NCBI GenBank assembly: GCA_022821495.1
Contig: JAJEDN010000023.1
Coordinates: forward strand, 114,767 to 178,766
Length of the DNA stretch: 64,000 bases
Source of the DNA: Candidatus Poribacteria bacterium
GTDB taxonomy: Bacteria > Poribacteria > WGA-4E > WGA-3G
Reading direction: 5' to 3'
The translations under genes were made by a program, and so were the position numbers. The notes under the pieces are model-generated. The model made no database searches. It was not told the origin of the DNA and saw nothing but the letters and a program-made list of their open reading frames with translations. Positions 33,705 to 41,800 of the stretch are shown piece by piece (positions within the stretch are counted from its first letter, which is position 1; each line of letters begins with the position of its first letter).

Positions 33705-35315
33705 TTATGAAATTTTGAGATGAATCGTTCTCTCTTCGCTTTCGCTATAACCGATGCGAATCGCTTTTGCGCGTATGCTTGTTTCGCCTTTTGGTAGACG
33801 CAGTGGATCGGTATACAACCGCCAATGTGCATCGTCTCCTTGCTCTGTTGTGTAGGCAATAGATGCCCCTTGCGTGGAGCAGTGAAGTTGTAAAACAAGC
33901 GGAGCTACCCATTCGCCCACCCTATGTGCTACCTCTGTCCCGGGATGGTCAGCGTTAATCGGGATGAAAATCGGCGCAGCGGTTTGCGGCTGTGTACCAT
34001 CTGGGTACCACGTTGCAACCATCTGTTCTTCAGGTATGCTTCCCATATCACCGAATTCGGATTGCCACTGTGAAAGTGTCCCGCGCATCCGTTGTAGGAC
34101 ATCTTGGTGTCCCGCGTCTTTTGCTAAATTGTTGAGTTCGTATCTATCGTTTTCAGTGTCATACAGTTCCTCAACTGGGCGCGGGGAACGGAACATAACC
34201 GACTGATCGCCCTCCAATTCACCTGCGGCATAGAGTCGCCACATCTCCTGCATGACTGGGTGCCGATTGCGATACGGAATCCAAAGCAGGTAAGGTTTTT
34301 CAGGGTAGTAATTTTTGATGTATTTATACCGTTTATCGCGGACAGCGCGCACCATATCGTAAGATTCATCGTACCGATCGCGCGTCGCGAAGACGTAGTC
34401 GCGTTCTATCGTCTCTGGTCCGAGGAACGGTTGTCCCTGCAAATGTTCCGGTGCCTGCACGTCACAAAGTGAAAGCACTGTTGGACCGAGATCAACCAAA
34501 CTCACGAGTTGTTCGCTGACGCTATCGGGACTCAGTGTGCCGGGCCAACGAACGATCAATGGGATACGGATACCCGCATCGTAGGGCCACCGTTTTCCGC
34601 GGGGGAGTCCTTCACCGTGGTCGCTCCAAAGAAAGACAATCGTATTTTCTGCAAGCCCATCTTCTTCGAGTTGATCTAACAACTTACCGACGCGGGCATC
34701 GGCAGTCATAAGATTATCGTATTGCCGTGCTAATGCTTGCCGTGCTTTGGGTGTATCCGGTAGGTAGGGTGGTAACTGCACATCATCAGGATTCGTGGTT
34801 GTCGTCAGAGGACGATCCTCCCGTTCCCACATACCACTCTCATGCGTGACCGTCGGGTTGAAGACGGAAAAGAAGGGTTGTCCTGTGTCGCGGTTCCGCC
34901 AGTGTGCGGTGTTGTCGGATTCATCCCACGCTGTGATTGGTGGTGTGAACTGGTAGTCGGTTTTGCTGTTATTTGTACAATAATAGCCCGCGCCTCGGAG
35001 ATATTCCGTGAAAGTTTTGACATAAGGCGGTGGCACTGCGGAATAAGGTGTCGGCATATCAGGCGTATTTGGGTTCGTATGCCGCGTCCGCATGTGGTGT
35101 GTACCAATGGAGGTCTGATACATACCGGTAATAATAGCAGAACGACTCGGTGCACAAACACCAGCAGTCGAAAAGGCATTCGGAAACCGACATCCGCCTG
35201 CAGCAAGCCCATCAATATTCGGTGTGCGAGCGATTGGGTCTCCATAGCAACCGAATCGCGGTGTTGTATCCTCTAACGAGATCCAAAGAATGTTCGGACG
35301 GTTTGGTGTGTTCAT
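33705..35315 (-). CDS. Sulfatase with C-terminal FN3-associated-like domain
   Basis: 536 residues. Catalytic part: N-terminal RPNILWISLEDTTPRFG, formylglycine signature C54-A-P-S-R58, and WSDHGEGLPRGKR. The last 100 residues form an extra beta domain with IAYTTEQGDDAHWRLYTDP and the SIRAKAIRIGYSESE end. This matches the FN3-associated/chitobiase C-terminal pattern often found on secreted glycosidases. No signal peptide is apparent. Its operon is PhyH (35358), this gene and the lactonase (32596), with 42 and 14 bp spacings. A role in breaking down a sulfated sugar derivative is inferred from this context. Confidence 0.9.
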   Translation of the reverse strand: MNTPNRPNILWISLEDTTPRFGCYGDPIARTPNIDGLAAGGCRFPNAFSTAGVCAPSRSAIITGMYQTSIGTHHMRTRHTNPNTPDMPTPYSAVPPPYVKTFTEYLRGAGYYCTNNSKTDYQFTPPITAWDESDNTAHWRNRDTGQPFFSVFNPTVTHESGMWEREDRPLTTTTNPDDVQLPPYLPDTPKARQALARQYDNLMTADARVGKLLDQLEEDGLAENTIVFLWSDHGEGLPRGKRWPYDAGIRIPLIVRWPGTLSPDSVSEQLVSLVDLGPTVLSLCDVQAPEHLQGQPFLGPETIERDYVFATRDRYDESYDMVRAVRDKRYKYIKNYYPEKPYLLWIPYRNRHPVMQEMWRLYAAGELEGDQSVMFRSPRPVEELYDTENDRYELNNLAKDAGHQDVLQRMRGTLSQWQSEFGDMGSIPEEQMVATWYPDGTQPQTAAPIFIPINADHPGTEVAHRVGEWVAPLVLQLHCSTQGASIAYTTEQGDDAHWRLYTDPLRLPKGETSIRAKAIRIGYSESEERTIHLKIS

Positions 35316-35357
35316 TATGATTCCTTAATTTGGGACAATTGAAAGAGAAATAAGACG

Positions 35358-36194
35358 TTAGCTCCAACACCCCTCTGTATACGCCTCACGCTCAAATAAC
35401 TTCTGGCGATGCGGGGTGGCACGTTCTATCCATTCCGCAGGGATTTCTTGCGTGTAACGATGCGGTGGTCCCGCCTCTTTGAAAATGTCTATAGCGAAGA
35501 TACGGTAAAGCTGCGGCGAATCTACTGGCTTTGCCTCAACCGCGTGGAAGATACGAGCGTCTATATAAACCATGCTTCCAGGTGGCAGTTCAAGTCGTTT
35601 CTCTTCCAGTTTATGACCGGCTTCTGCGTCGTAGTCGCCTGCAAGCATCCGTTCTGGCGTTGCTTCTTTCGTTGGTGCTACTTTGTGGCTGCCGGGAATA
35701 ACTTTCAGATTCCGATCCCCGCGTGTGAAACCGTTCGGATAATACAGAATCTGGATATAATAATTATCACGTTCCGCGAGGTTAACAGGATTTTCGTGTC
35801 TCCAATGGTGATGGTCCTGATGAAACCCAAGAGGACCGACCCCGCGCGGTGCTATGTTGAGTGCGGAATGACAAAAGTGGTACGCGTCCCCTATTGTGGC
35901 ACTTATCAGGGTCTTAATGAAAGGGTCATCAATAAGTTGATCGCTATATTTACCGCGATCGTTCCACGGACGAATGAAATACGGACGTTCTGGTGCAGCA
36001 CCGTTATTCAACGCCTCAATATATTCGCGCGTCGGTTCAAAATGATGCGTGATTTCATCAATCAGACCCTCTCTGCCATCGTCCGTCAGCACGTCCGGAT
36101 AAGCGATATAGCCGTCGTTATGGAAAGAATCGATATCCGCTTGCGACGGACCTGATAATCGGAAAAGTGAATCAATTGTTGTAGTTTTTTCCAT
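35358..36194 (-). CDS. Phytanoyl-CoA dioxygenase (PhyH) family protein
   Basis: 278 residues. Iron ligands HQD in GFHQDHHHWRHEN and the distal His in RIFHAVEAKP are seen, with the co-substrate Arg in QLYRIFAIDI. It is the first gene of a three-gene operon with a sulfatase and a lactonase. AAGGAGTTACAACT directly precedes the ATG. Family members hydroxylate or O-demethylate small molecules; acting with a sulfatase suggests removal of two kinds of decoration from one substrate, which is inference. Diverges from the toxin-antitoxin promoter at 36222. Confidence 0.88.
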   Translation of the reverse strand: MEKTTTIDSLFRLSGPSQADIDSFHNDGYIAYPDVLTDDGREGLIDEITHHFEPTREYIEALNNGAAPERPYFIRPWNDRGKYSDQLIDDPFIKTLISATIGDAYHFCHSALNIAPRGVGPLGFHQDHHHWRHENPVNLAERDNYYIQILYYPNGFTRGDRNLKVIPGSHKVAPTKEATPERMLAGDYDAEAGHKLEEKRLELPPGSMVYIDARIFHAVEAKPVDSPQLYRIFAIDIFKEAGPPHRYTQEIPAEWIERATPHRQKLFEREAYTEGCWS

Positions 36195-36221
36195 AGTTGT
36201 AACTCCTTGCTGAAGTTTGGT

Positions 36222-36250
36222 TTGACTTTTGGTTGGTTTGAGGGTATAAT
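36222..36250 (+). promoter_or_regulatory. Consensus-like sigma-70 promoter of the DUF433/DUF5615 pair
   Basis: TTGACT (36222-36227), a 17-bp spacer and a perfect TATAAT (36245-36250). It points into the DUF433 gene at 36323, with a predicted leader of about 66 nt. Confidence 0.8.
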
Positions 36251-36322
36251 TCCACTATTCTTTAGATTTCTGACGTTGTAAAACCGTTAGCATCTTGTGC
36301 AAGATCGATAGGAAAAAGAAAA

Positions 36323-36565
36323 ATGCAAAAACTTGACCGGATAACATTCAATCCACAAGTCATGGGTGGAAAGCCTTGTATCCGTGGGATGCGGGTCACT
36401 GTTGGAATGATAGTTGGTTTGGTTGCCTCTGGTTGTTCCAATGCCGAGATTTTGGATGCCTACCCCTATTTGGAAGAGGAAGATATTCGTCAGTCCCTTT
36501 CTTATGCTGCGTGGCGAGTTCAAGAAATTGAAGTGCCACTGGATATCTATGAAAATACTGATTGA
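36323..36565 (+). CDS. DUF433-family antitoxin-like protein
   Basis: 80 residues with the DUF433 signature: the ITFNPQVMGGKPCIRGMRVTV block, VASGCSNAEILDAYPYL and a DIRQSLSYAAW helix. DUF433 proteins are small DNA-binding-like partners of DUF5615 PIN-like toxins. The downstream gene begins inside its last 17 bp, in another frame, which fits such a pair. GGAAAAAG at 36312-36317 is only a weak ribosome site. The promoter at 36222 should drive both. Confidence 0.9.
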   Translation: MQKLDRITFNPQVMGGKPCIRGMRVTVGMIVGLVASGCSNAEILDAYPYLEEEDIRQSLSYAAWRVQEIEVPLDIYENTD

Positions 36566-36926
36566 TATGAACCTTTCTATGAAGTGGGTTCCCGTTTTTG
36601 AACAACACGGATGGCACGCGGTTCATTGGCGAAACATAGGTAAACCGCACGCGTCAGATAGCACCATTATGGCTTGGGCGCGTGAAAACGGTTATGTTGT
36701 GTTCACCCAAGATCTTGATTTTGGAACGTTACTTGCAACTACCTATGTTCAAAAACCGAGTGTGATTCAAATTCGCATACAGAACGCGTTGCCCAAGAAC
36801 CTGGGCACCTGGTTAGTAAAAATTCTTCAGCAACACGAAAAATCCTTACAAAATGGTGCACTACTTACCGTAGACGAAAATCGAACTCGGATACGTGTTC
36901 TCCCGTTTCAAACAAACAGTTTATAG
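36549..36926 (+). CDS. DUF5615 PIN-like toxin
   Basis: 125 residues from ATG 36549, which overlaps the antitoxin gene by 17 bp. The open frame extends upstream to 36414, but that part is a shadow of the antitoxin. Seen: the KILIDMNLS opening with a catalytic-type Asp, HGWHAVHWRNIG, and VFTQDLDFGTLL with the second acidic cluster, as in Mut7-C/DUF5615 PIN-like domains. The expected activity is RNase. It ends 6 bp before the convergent sulfatase gene. Confidence 0.87.
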   Translation: MKILIDMNLSMKWVPVFEQHGWHAVHWRNIGKPHASDSTIMAWARENGYVVFTQDLDFGTLLATTYVQKPSVIQIRIQNALPKNLGTWLVKILQQHEKSLQNGALLTVDENRTRIRVLPFQTNSL

Positions 36927-36931
36927 TTTTC

Positions 36932-38404
36932 TCACATTTGGCTGTGTCCTTCTTCCTTAAATTTTTCCAGCAATGCCGTCAAACGTTCCACAACCTCTGG
37001 ATATGTGTCCCATACATTGTTCGTTTCACTTGGATCCTCATAGATATGATACAGTTGACCCGGTGTACCCGGTTTAGGACCGCCATCTCTCGGGGGTGGC
37101 CATCCGCCTGAACCTTGTGTCTCCAGAATCAATTTCCAGTCGCCGTGACGGATAGAGAAAACACCCGTACTGGAGTGATGCACAATAGCCTCTCGTAAAG
37201 GGTTTTCTGTCTCTTCACCGAGGAGCGCGGGCAAGATATTACAACTGTCTTGTCCCGCATCATCTGGCACTTCTGTTCCGACAATCGCTGCACAGGTCGC
37301 CATGAGATCGGTGAGGCAGGTTAACGTGTCAGTTTCGGTATCCGGTGCGATGACACCGGGCCAGCGCGCAATCAGCGGTTCACGATGTCCGCCTTCCCAG
37401 ATATGTGCCTTGTAACCACGCCAATCACCGCACGATTTATGGTCGTAGAGATGATACGGCATCGGACTATTATCGCCTTGAATCCGATCGCCGGGCAATG
37501 CGCCGTTATCGCTTGTGACAAAGATGAGGGTCTCATCGGTTTTGCCGGTGCGTTCTAACGCGTCCATCACTTCGCCGACCATCCAATCCACGAGCCATAC
37601 CAGATCGCCGCGGGGACCGGCACTGCTCTGTTCACGGGCGAAATCTGGCACGACTGCCTCGGTGCAAGGTTCATGCGGCGCAGAGGGGGTCAGATAGAGG
37701 AAGAATGGTGCATCTGCATCGGCTTGTCCCTCAATATATTCGACGGCTTTCTGTGCTATAATAGGATCCGCATCTTTATGATCCCAATCCGGGGTCATCA
37801 TCCCCGGACGGCTCGTAAATTCTGGGACTTCATGATAGACACTCGGAATTTCGGCGAATGTATCATTTTCAATAAAACCGTAAGGCGGTTGGCATGTCGG
37901 ACAACCCGAATTCCCGTAAAAGTAGTCAAACCCAATATCCACCGGACCACCAGTGAGTGGTGCGGTGAAATCAATATGATCTTCGAGTTCACGTCCTGCG
38001 TTGGACCACGGCAGCGGGGCATTGAAATCAAAGTCATATCCCGGCACAGTCGAAAATCCGAGTCCCAAATGCCATTTACCGACGCATGCTGTGTTGTATC
38101 CTACACCTTTCAGTAATCCGGGAACTGTCAAGCGTTCAGGTTCAATCAAGGGGGGTTCGTAGCCATAAAGCACGCCGTGTTTGAGACGGCTCCGCCAGCA
38201 GTACCGTCCCGTTAAGACGCCATATCGTGTCGGTGTACAGACAGCGGAAGGCGAATGTGCATCCGTAAAACGGATCCCCTCTTGTGCGAGTTTGTCCATA
38301 TTGGGGGTTGGAATCTTTGCGTCTGGGTTGTAGCAGCCGACATCACCGTATCCCATATCGTCTGCCATGATAAAGACAATGTTTGGAGAGGAGTGTGTGT
38401 CCAT
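36932..38404 (-). CDS. Arylsulfatase A-like sulfatase
   Basis: 490 residues with metal site ADDMGYGDVGC at 14-24, formylglycine signature C56-T-P-T-R60 in SAVCTPTRYGVLTG, VGKWHLG, and TSDNGAL near the middle. The order and the GYGDVGCYN start resemble arylsulfatase A types acting on glycans or steroid-like sulfates. No signal peptide was seen. It is the only gene of its transcript, since the neighbour at 38540 is 135 bp upstream. CACPSC-type variants are absent; the Cys-type signature calls for FGE or anSME maturation. Confidence 0.92.
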   Translation of the reverse strand: MDTHSSPNIVFIMADDMGYGDVGCYNPDAKIPTPNMDKLAQEGIRFTDAHSPSAVCTPTRYGVLTGRYCWRSRLKHGVLYGYEPPLIEPERLTVPGLLKGVGYNTACVGKWHLGLGFSTVPGYDFDFNAPLPWSNAGRELEDHIDFTAPLTGGPVDIGFDYFYGNSGCPTCQPPYGFIENDTFAEIPSVYHEVPEFTSRPGMMTPDWDHKDADPIIAQKAVEYIEGQADADAPFFLYLTPSAPHEPCTEAVVPDFAREQSSAGPRGDLVWLVDWMVGEVMDALERTGKTDETLIFVTSDNGALPGDRIQGDNSPMPYHLYDHKSCGDWRGYKAHIWEGGHREPLIARWPGVIAPDTETDTLTCLTDLMATCAAIVGTEVPDDAGQDSCNILPALLGEETENPLREAIVHHSSTGVFSIRHGDWKLILETQGSGGWPPPRDGGPKPGTPGQLYHIYEDPSETNNVWDTYPEVVERLTALLEKFKEEGHSQM

Positions 38405-38539
38405 GATAGCTCCTGATTGGGGTGGCGATGAGACATCGCGTCTATTGTAATCTCGCTTTTGATTCAGCGAGATCTGTTGATATAAAAAACGATAATTATA
38501 AGTGTTACCGATCAGTTTTAGAAGGAGGATAAGACATGA

Positions 38540-38848
38540 TTATGCCTGATCCTCATCAGCATCTGCTGACGGTTTTGATGGCGATTGCGGTGGGAAAACA
38601 AGTGTATCCGTTGGCGACAATTGTTTGTGCATTTTCAATACCTCTTTTAACTGAGCGTAGAATTGTTCGCACTCTTCTTTTGTCCCAAGTAATTCTATAC
38701 TCGGCGAGTTCGACAGATTAATATGTAGTTCATACTGACGATGCCTGCCTCTGATTATCTTAATCTGATGGACGTACTCAATATTCACCACGCCTCGGTA
38801 TGAGGATTTATATCCCTCATCCGGATTAATGATCTCAATAAACACCAT
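38540..38848 (-). CDS. Small hypothetical protein
   Basis: 102 residues, starting MVFIEIINPDEGYKSSYRGV with alternating strands (VNIEYVHQIKIIRG, YELHINLSNSPSIEL), a helix (KEECEQFYAQLKEVLKMHKQL) and an acidic disordered tail (SADADEDQA). This could be a PH-like or immunoglobulin-like small domain, but no family was recognised. AAAGGAG precedes the ATG. It stands between a sulfatase and a repeat-rich gap. Confidence 0.6.
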   Translation of the reverse strand: MVFIEIINPDEGYKSSYRGVVNIEYVHQIKIIRGRHRQYELHINLSNSPSIELLGTKEECEQFYAQLKEVLKMHKQLSPTDTLVFPPQSPSKPSADADEDQA

Positions 38849-38874
38849 GAATCTCCTTTAGGATTTTTTATGAT

Positions 38875-38982
38875 ATATAGTAAAATCCGAAAATAAGTTT
38901 ACACTTCGTCCCGTCGTAGGGGCTGGGTCACCCAGCCTCTACGAGCCGACTGTGTGTGCAAATAATTATGGGATTTACTATA
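38875..38982. repeat. Second small inverted-repeat element family
   Basis: TATAGTAAAATCC (38876-38888) and GGATTTACTATA (38971-38982) are inverted ends with one base of slippage. The core holds a strong hairpin GTAGGGGCTGGG/CCCAGCCTCTAC. This is unrelated to the CCCCCTGATAAGGGGG family. Confidence 0.72.
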
Positions 38983-39120
38983 AATAATGTGAGTTCAATA
39001 TGAAAACCAAAGCGTTTGCGGATAAAAGCTAATCTGTATGATAAAATGAAATGACCAAATCGCTCTGAACAAATATTATATCGCTTTTATGGTGAATTAG
39101 AAAAATATATTGACATCTAC

Positions 39121-39230
39121 AAGGGACCCAATTCCCTCCTGATAAGGGGGTGTTTTTGATAGGGTGTTCCCTTAGGGGGGTTTGTGCTTACAGAAGATGC
39201 AAAAGTAATTCTAAAATCTACCATATATAA
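39121..39230. repeat. Diverged repeat with the TAATTCTAAAATCTAC end
   Basis: CCTCCTGATAAGGGGGT and TTAGGGGGGTTTGTG resemble the first repeat core. The end GTAATTCTAAAATCTACCAT (39205-39224) is nearly identical to 11145-11164, where it also follows a CCCCCTGATAAGGGGG core. The rest of the gap 38849-39252 is AT-rich, with no gene seen. Confidence 0.55.
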
Positions 39231-39252
39231 AGTTAACGCCGTCGGTTCGTAT

Positions 39253-40404
39253 CTACTGCAATTTTGTCTTTAGTTCGGCAAGATCTTTATCGAGCGATGC
39301 TTCTTCAGCATAACCGGCAAATTCACGTTCTAATTTTGCGTTCTGATACGCGACATCTACCTCAGCTGCGGCTTTCGCCAAAGTCGCTGCCTCAGTCGCG
39401 TCCTGTTCCATGCTGTTTTGTATCTCTTGCAGCATCTCGCGCAAATGAGTTTCGGCATCAATATTTCTGTGTTTCGCGACGACGGCTGCTTTATTTCCTT
39501 GTGCTTCTGTCATCTTTTGCTGGAGATGCTCAAGGAGGGCACTGAGTCTGTGGACGGTCTGTTTCTGTTCTTCCCACTGCGTTTTGTATTGGTCTGCCAA
39601 TCGCTGGTATTCGTTACGTTTTTCCAAGTCTTCGCGCGCCAAATCCTCACGTCCTGCTTTGAGGTTAATAACAGCACGCTCCTGCCATCCCCTCGTTTGG
39701 GAGATCGCACCTTCATAAGCGTTCTGAAATAGTTTTTCAACACCTACAGAGGCATCGACTTTCTGGCGCGCATCTGAAAGCCTGTCGGTCATCTCAACGA
39801 TGGTTTCCTCTAAAATTTTCTCAGGATCTTCGGTTTCTAACGCTTCTAATTCTGAGGTAAGTTTTACCACAACAGTCTCTGCTAACTTATCTCCCATCCG
39901 CTGCCGGTGTTTTCCAAACGTCCAGAAAGAATCGAGGGGTTGAAAGATACTTGTAAGACGGCGAATAAAAGAATCCTTGAAAGTACAGGGCTTACCATTT
40001 TTCAATCGAAGCACTTGTAGAGACAGCAGCTTTTTACCGAGGCCTTGTCCATCGTTGAAGCCATCGATGAAAAACAGAATAGCTGCGCCTATTGTTGTAC
40101 CACCCCATAGTAAAGTATCAAAACTATAGTTCACCCATGGTCCAAAAAGACCAATTATAAACATCTGGAGGAGTGCTAATGTCTGTTCATCTGCTTTAGT
40201 TTTAGGACCCAATGTCCACAGCAATGCGCTGAGCAATCCAATCCGAATAAGACTGGTACCGACGCCGGCACCCATTGCATCAAACAGAAAAACTAAAATT
40301 GATAGAACACCTGCTACGAGCATTCCATCTATGAGAAAAGCGAACAATCGCGCAAATCGGGATGCCAATTTGAATTTTTTCCCCGCAACCTCAATAAATT
40401 TCAT
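39253..40404 (-). CDS. RDD-family membrane domain fused to a PspA/Vipp1-like coiled coil
   Basis: 383 residues. The first 180 are an RDD-type membrane domain: SRFARLFAFLIDGMLVAG, three to four spans, GQGLGKKLLSLQVLRL and KHRQRMGDKLAETVVVKL. From about 185 the protein becomes a PspA/IM30-like helical domain: DPEKILEETIVEMTDRLSDA, then GWQERAVINLKAGREDLARE, then HRLSALLEHLQQKMTEAQ, all in the order of PspA. PspA/Vipp1 proteins are bacterial ESCRT-III relatives that mend membrane damage. Normally they are soluble and membrane-recruited; here the domain is tethered. No phage-shock partner (PspB, PspC, PspF) is nearby. Fusion boundary about residue 183. Confidence 0.87.
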   Translation of the reverse strand: MKFIEVAGKKFKLASRFARLFAFLIDGMLVAGVLSILVFLFDAMGAGVGTSLIRIGLLSALLWTLGPKTKADEQTLALLQMFIIGLFGPWVNYSFDTLLWGGTTIGAAILFFIDGFNDGQGLGKKLLSLQVLRLKNGKPCTFKDSFIRRLTSIFQPLDSFWTFGKHRQRMGDKLAETVVVKLTSELEALETEDPEKILEETIVEMTDRLSDARQKVDASVGVEKLFQNAYEGAISQTRGWQERAVINLKAGREDLAREDLEKRNEYQRLADQYKTQWEEQKQTVHRLSALLEHLQQKMTEAQGNKAAVVAKHRNIDAETHLREMLQEIQNSMEQDATEAATLAKAAAEVDVAYQNAKLEREFAGYAEEASLDKDLAELKTKLQ

Positions 40405-40528
40405 GTTGTAGGACCTCTGTTATACGTATAATATGTAGTGTCAGCAAAGGCGCAACAGGATAGCAAAATAGCGTTCAAAGGAAGGTGCAAGGCAGAACAA
40501 CCTCGCACCGTACATAATGCTATATTCG

Positions 40529-41587
40529 CTACAGTGTTGGCACCGTCACCGCTACTTCGCGTCCACCCGCATTTGAAGAGTCGATAACCCCTTGAATTAT
40601 AACGTTGGTAAGCATCACGCCGTACGGGTCAATGGGCGAAGGCTTACCTTCACGAACAGCATCGATAAACGCTGAATCTTCCTCGTGGAATACGCTTACC
40701 GATTCAAACTCGGTGAATTCTTGATCAAAAATCTCACCGTCTTTGTCACCATAGACGCGTACGCCTTCCTCTGGTCCACGGACTTCGCCGATACCGAGGC
40801 GTAACCCTGCTTTTTTGCCGAGGAAGATCGTTCCACCAAGCGAATCCATGTTCATACACCAGCACGTCTTGAATACCATGCGTGCGCCGTTTTCAAAGAC
40901 GACCCAACCGACACCAAAATCTTCCACTTCTGTCTCTTTGAGAGCAGGGTTCCATGTGTTGTGAAGGCTCAAGTAGTTGGAGGTGATACCAGAAACTGCG
41001 ACGGGTTTTGGATGCCCCATTAAATAGAGGGCAGTGTCAAGGGCATAAACGCCGATGTCCGCGGACGCGCCTAAACCGGCAGTCGCCTTTCGGATGAAAC
41101 TGCCACCTGGATTTCCACGTCTCCGATCTGCAACGGTCTCAACATAATAGATGTCGCCAAGGGTGCCAGCATCAACGATTTCTTTTGCCTTGACGACTTG
41201 CGGCGAATACCGAAGTTTTAGACCGACCATCAAAATTTTATCGTTCTCTTTTGCGGCACGCCACATTGAAGCAGCGGCATCCAACGTCGCTTCCATTGGT
41301 TTCTCGCAGAAAACGTGTTTGCCAGCATTCAGCGCAGCGACAGTAGGTGCTGCATGCACACCTGTCGGTGTACACACGTACACCGCCTCAATCTCGTCCA
41401 TTTTGAGCATCTTGTTGTAATCGTTGAACGTGCGCTTGATGTTCCACTGTTCTTTCGCGCGTTCGAGATTGGCAGGGATAAGGTCCGCGGCAGCAATAAT
41501 CTCGGCACCTTCAATTTCAGCAAGGGTTCGGCAGTGTGCTCCTGAGATACCACCCGCCCCAATCAAACCTAATTTAACTGTTCTCAT
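40529..41587 (-). CDS. Gfo/Idh/MocA-family oxidoreductase
   Basis: NAD(P)-dependent sugar or cyclitol dehydrogenase family. From ATG 41587 (preceded by AGGAG; the longer version uses TTG) the protein is 352 residues. Seen: Rossmann motif GLIGAGGISGAH, the FCEKPMEATL motif with the catalytic Lys, and a C-terminal EEDSAFIDAVREGKPSPI segment. Length is ordinary for the family. Its neighbours are the RDD-PspA gene and the divergent alcohol dehydrogenase/ThuA operon, so the intervening 200 bp probably carry promoters for both sides. Substrate unknown. Confidence 0.9.
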   Translation of the reverse strand: MRTVKLGLIGAGGISGAHCRTLAEIEGAEIIAAADLIPANLERAKEQWNIKRTFNDYNKMLKMDEIEAVYVCTPTGVHAAPTVAALNAGKHVFCEKPMEATLDAAASMWRAAKENDKILMVGLKLRYSPQVVKAKEIVDAGTLGDIYYVETVADRRRGNPGGSFIRKATAGLGASADIGVYALDTALYLMGHPKPVAVSGITSNYLSLHNTWNPALKETEVEDFGVGWVVFENGARMVFKTCWCMNMDSLGGTIFLGKKAGLRLGIGEVRGPEEGVRVYGDKDGEIFDQEFTEFESVSVFHEEDSAFIDAVREGKPSPIDPYGVMLTNVIIQGVIDSSNAGGREVAVTVPTL

Positions 41588-41738
41588 TTCCAACTCCTCA
41601 TTCGTATTATATTCTTTCCATTTTAATTCGTTTTTCGCTTAGAAGTCAAGGAAAATTTCCGATCTCCAATTCACGCGGTTGAAATCTTCTTACGGATAAA
41701 CGAAACTTGCGGAACCCACAAACCCACACAATAATCCG

Positions 41739-41767
41739 TTGACACATTTCATTCTCTGTGCTATATT
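41739..41767 (+). promoter_or_regulatory. Sigma-70 promoter of the dehydrogenase/ThuA operon
   Basis: A perfect TTGACA (41739-41744), a 17-bp spacer and TATATT (41762-41767), 33 bp upstream of GTG 41801. Confidence 0.78.
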
Positions 41768-41800
41768 TCAAACAGATTACTAACTTTTGAGGAGGTTGTT

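Noticed and set aside
38536..38721. Plus-strand frame opposite the 102-residue protein
   Set aside because: The minus strand has the better ribosome site and a composition like a folded protein.
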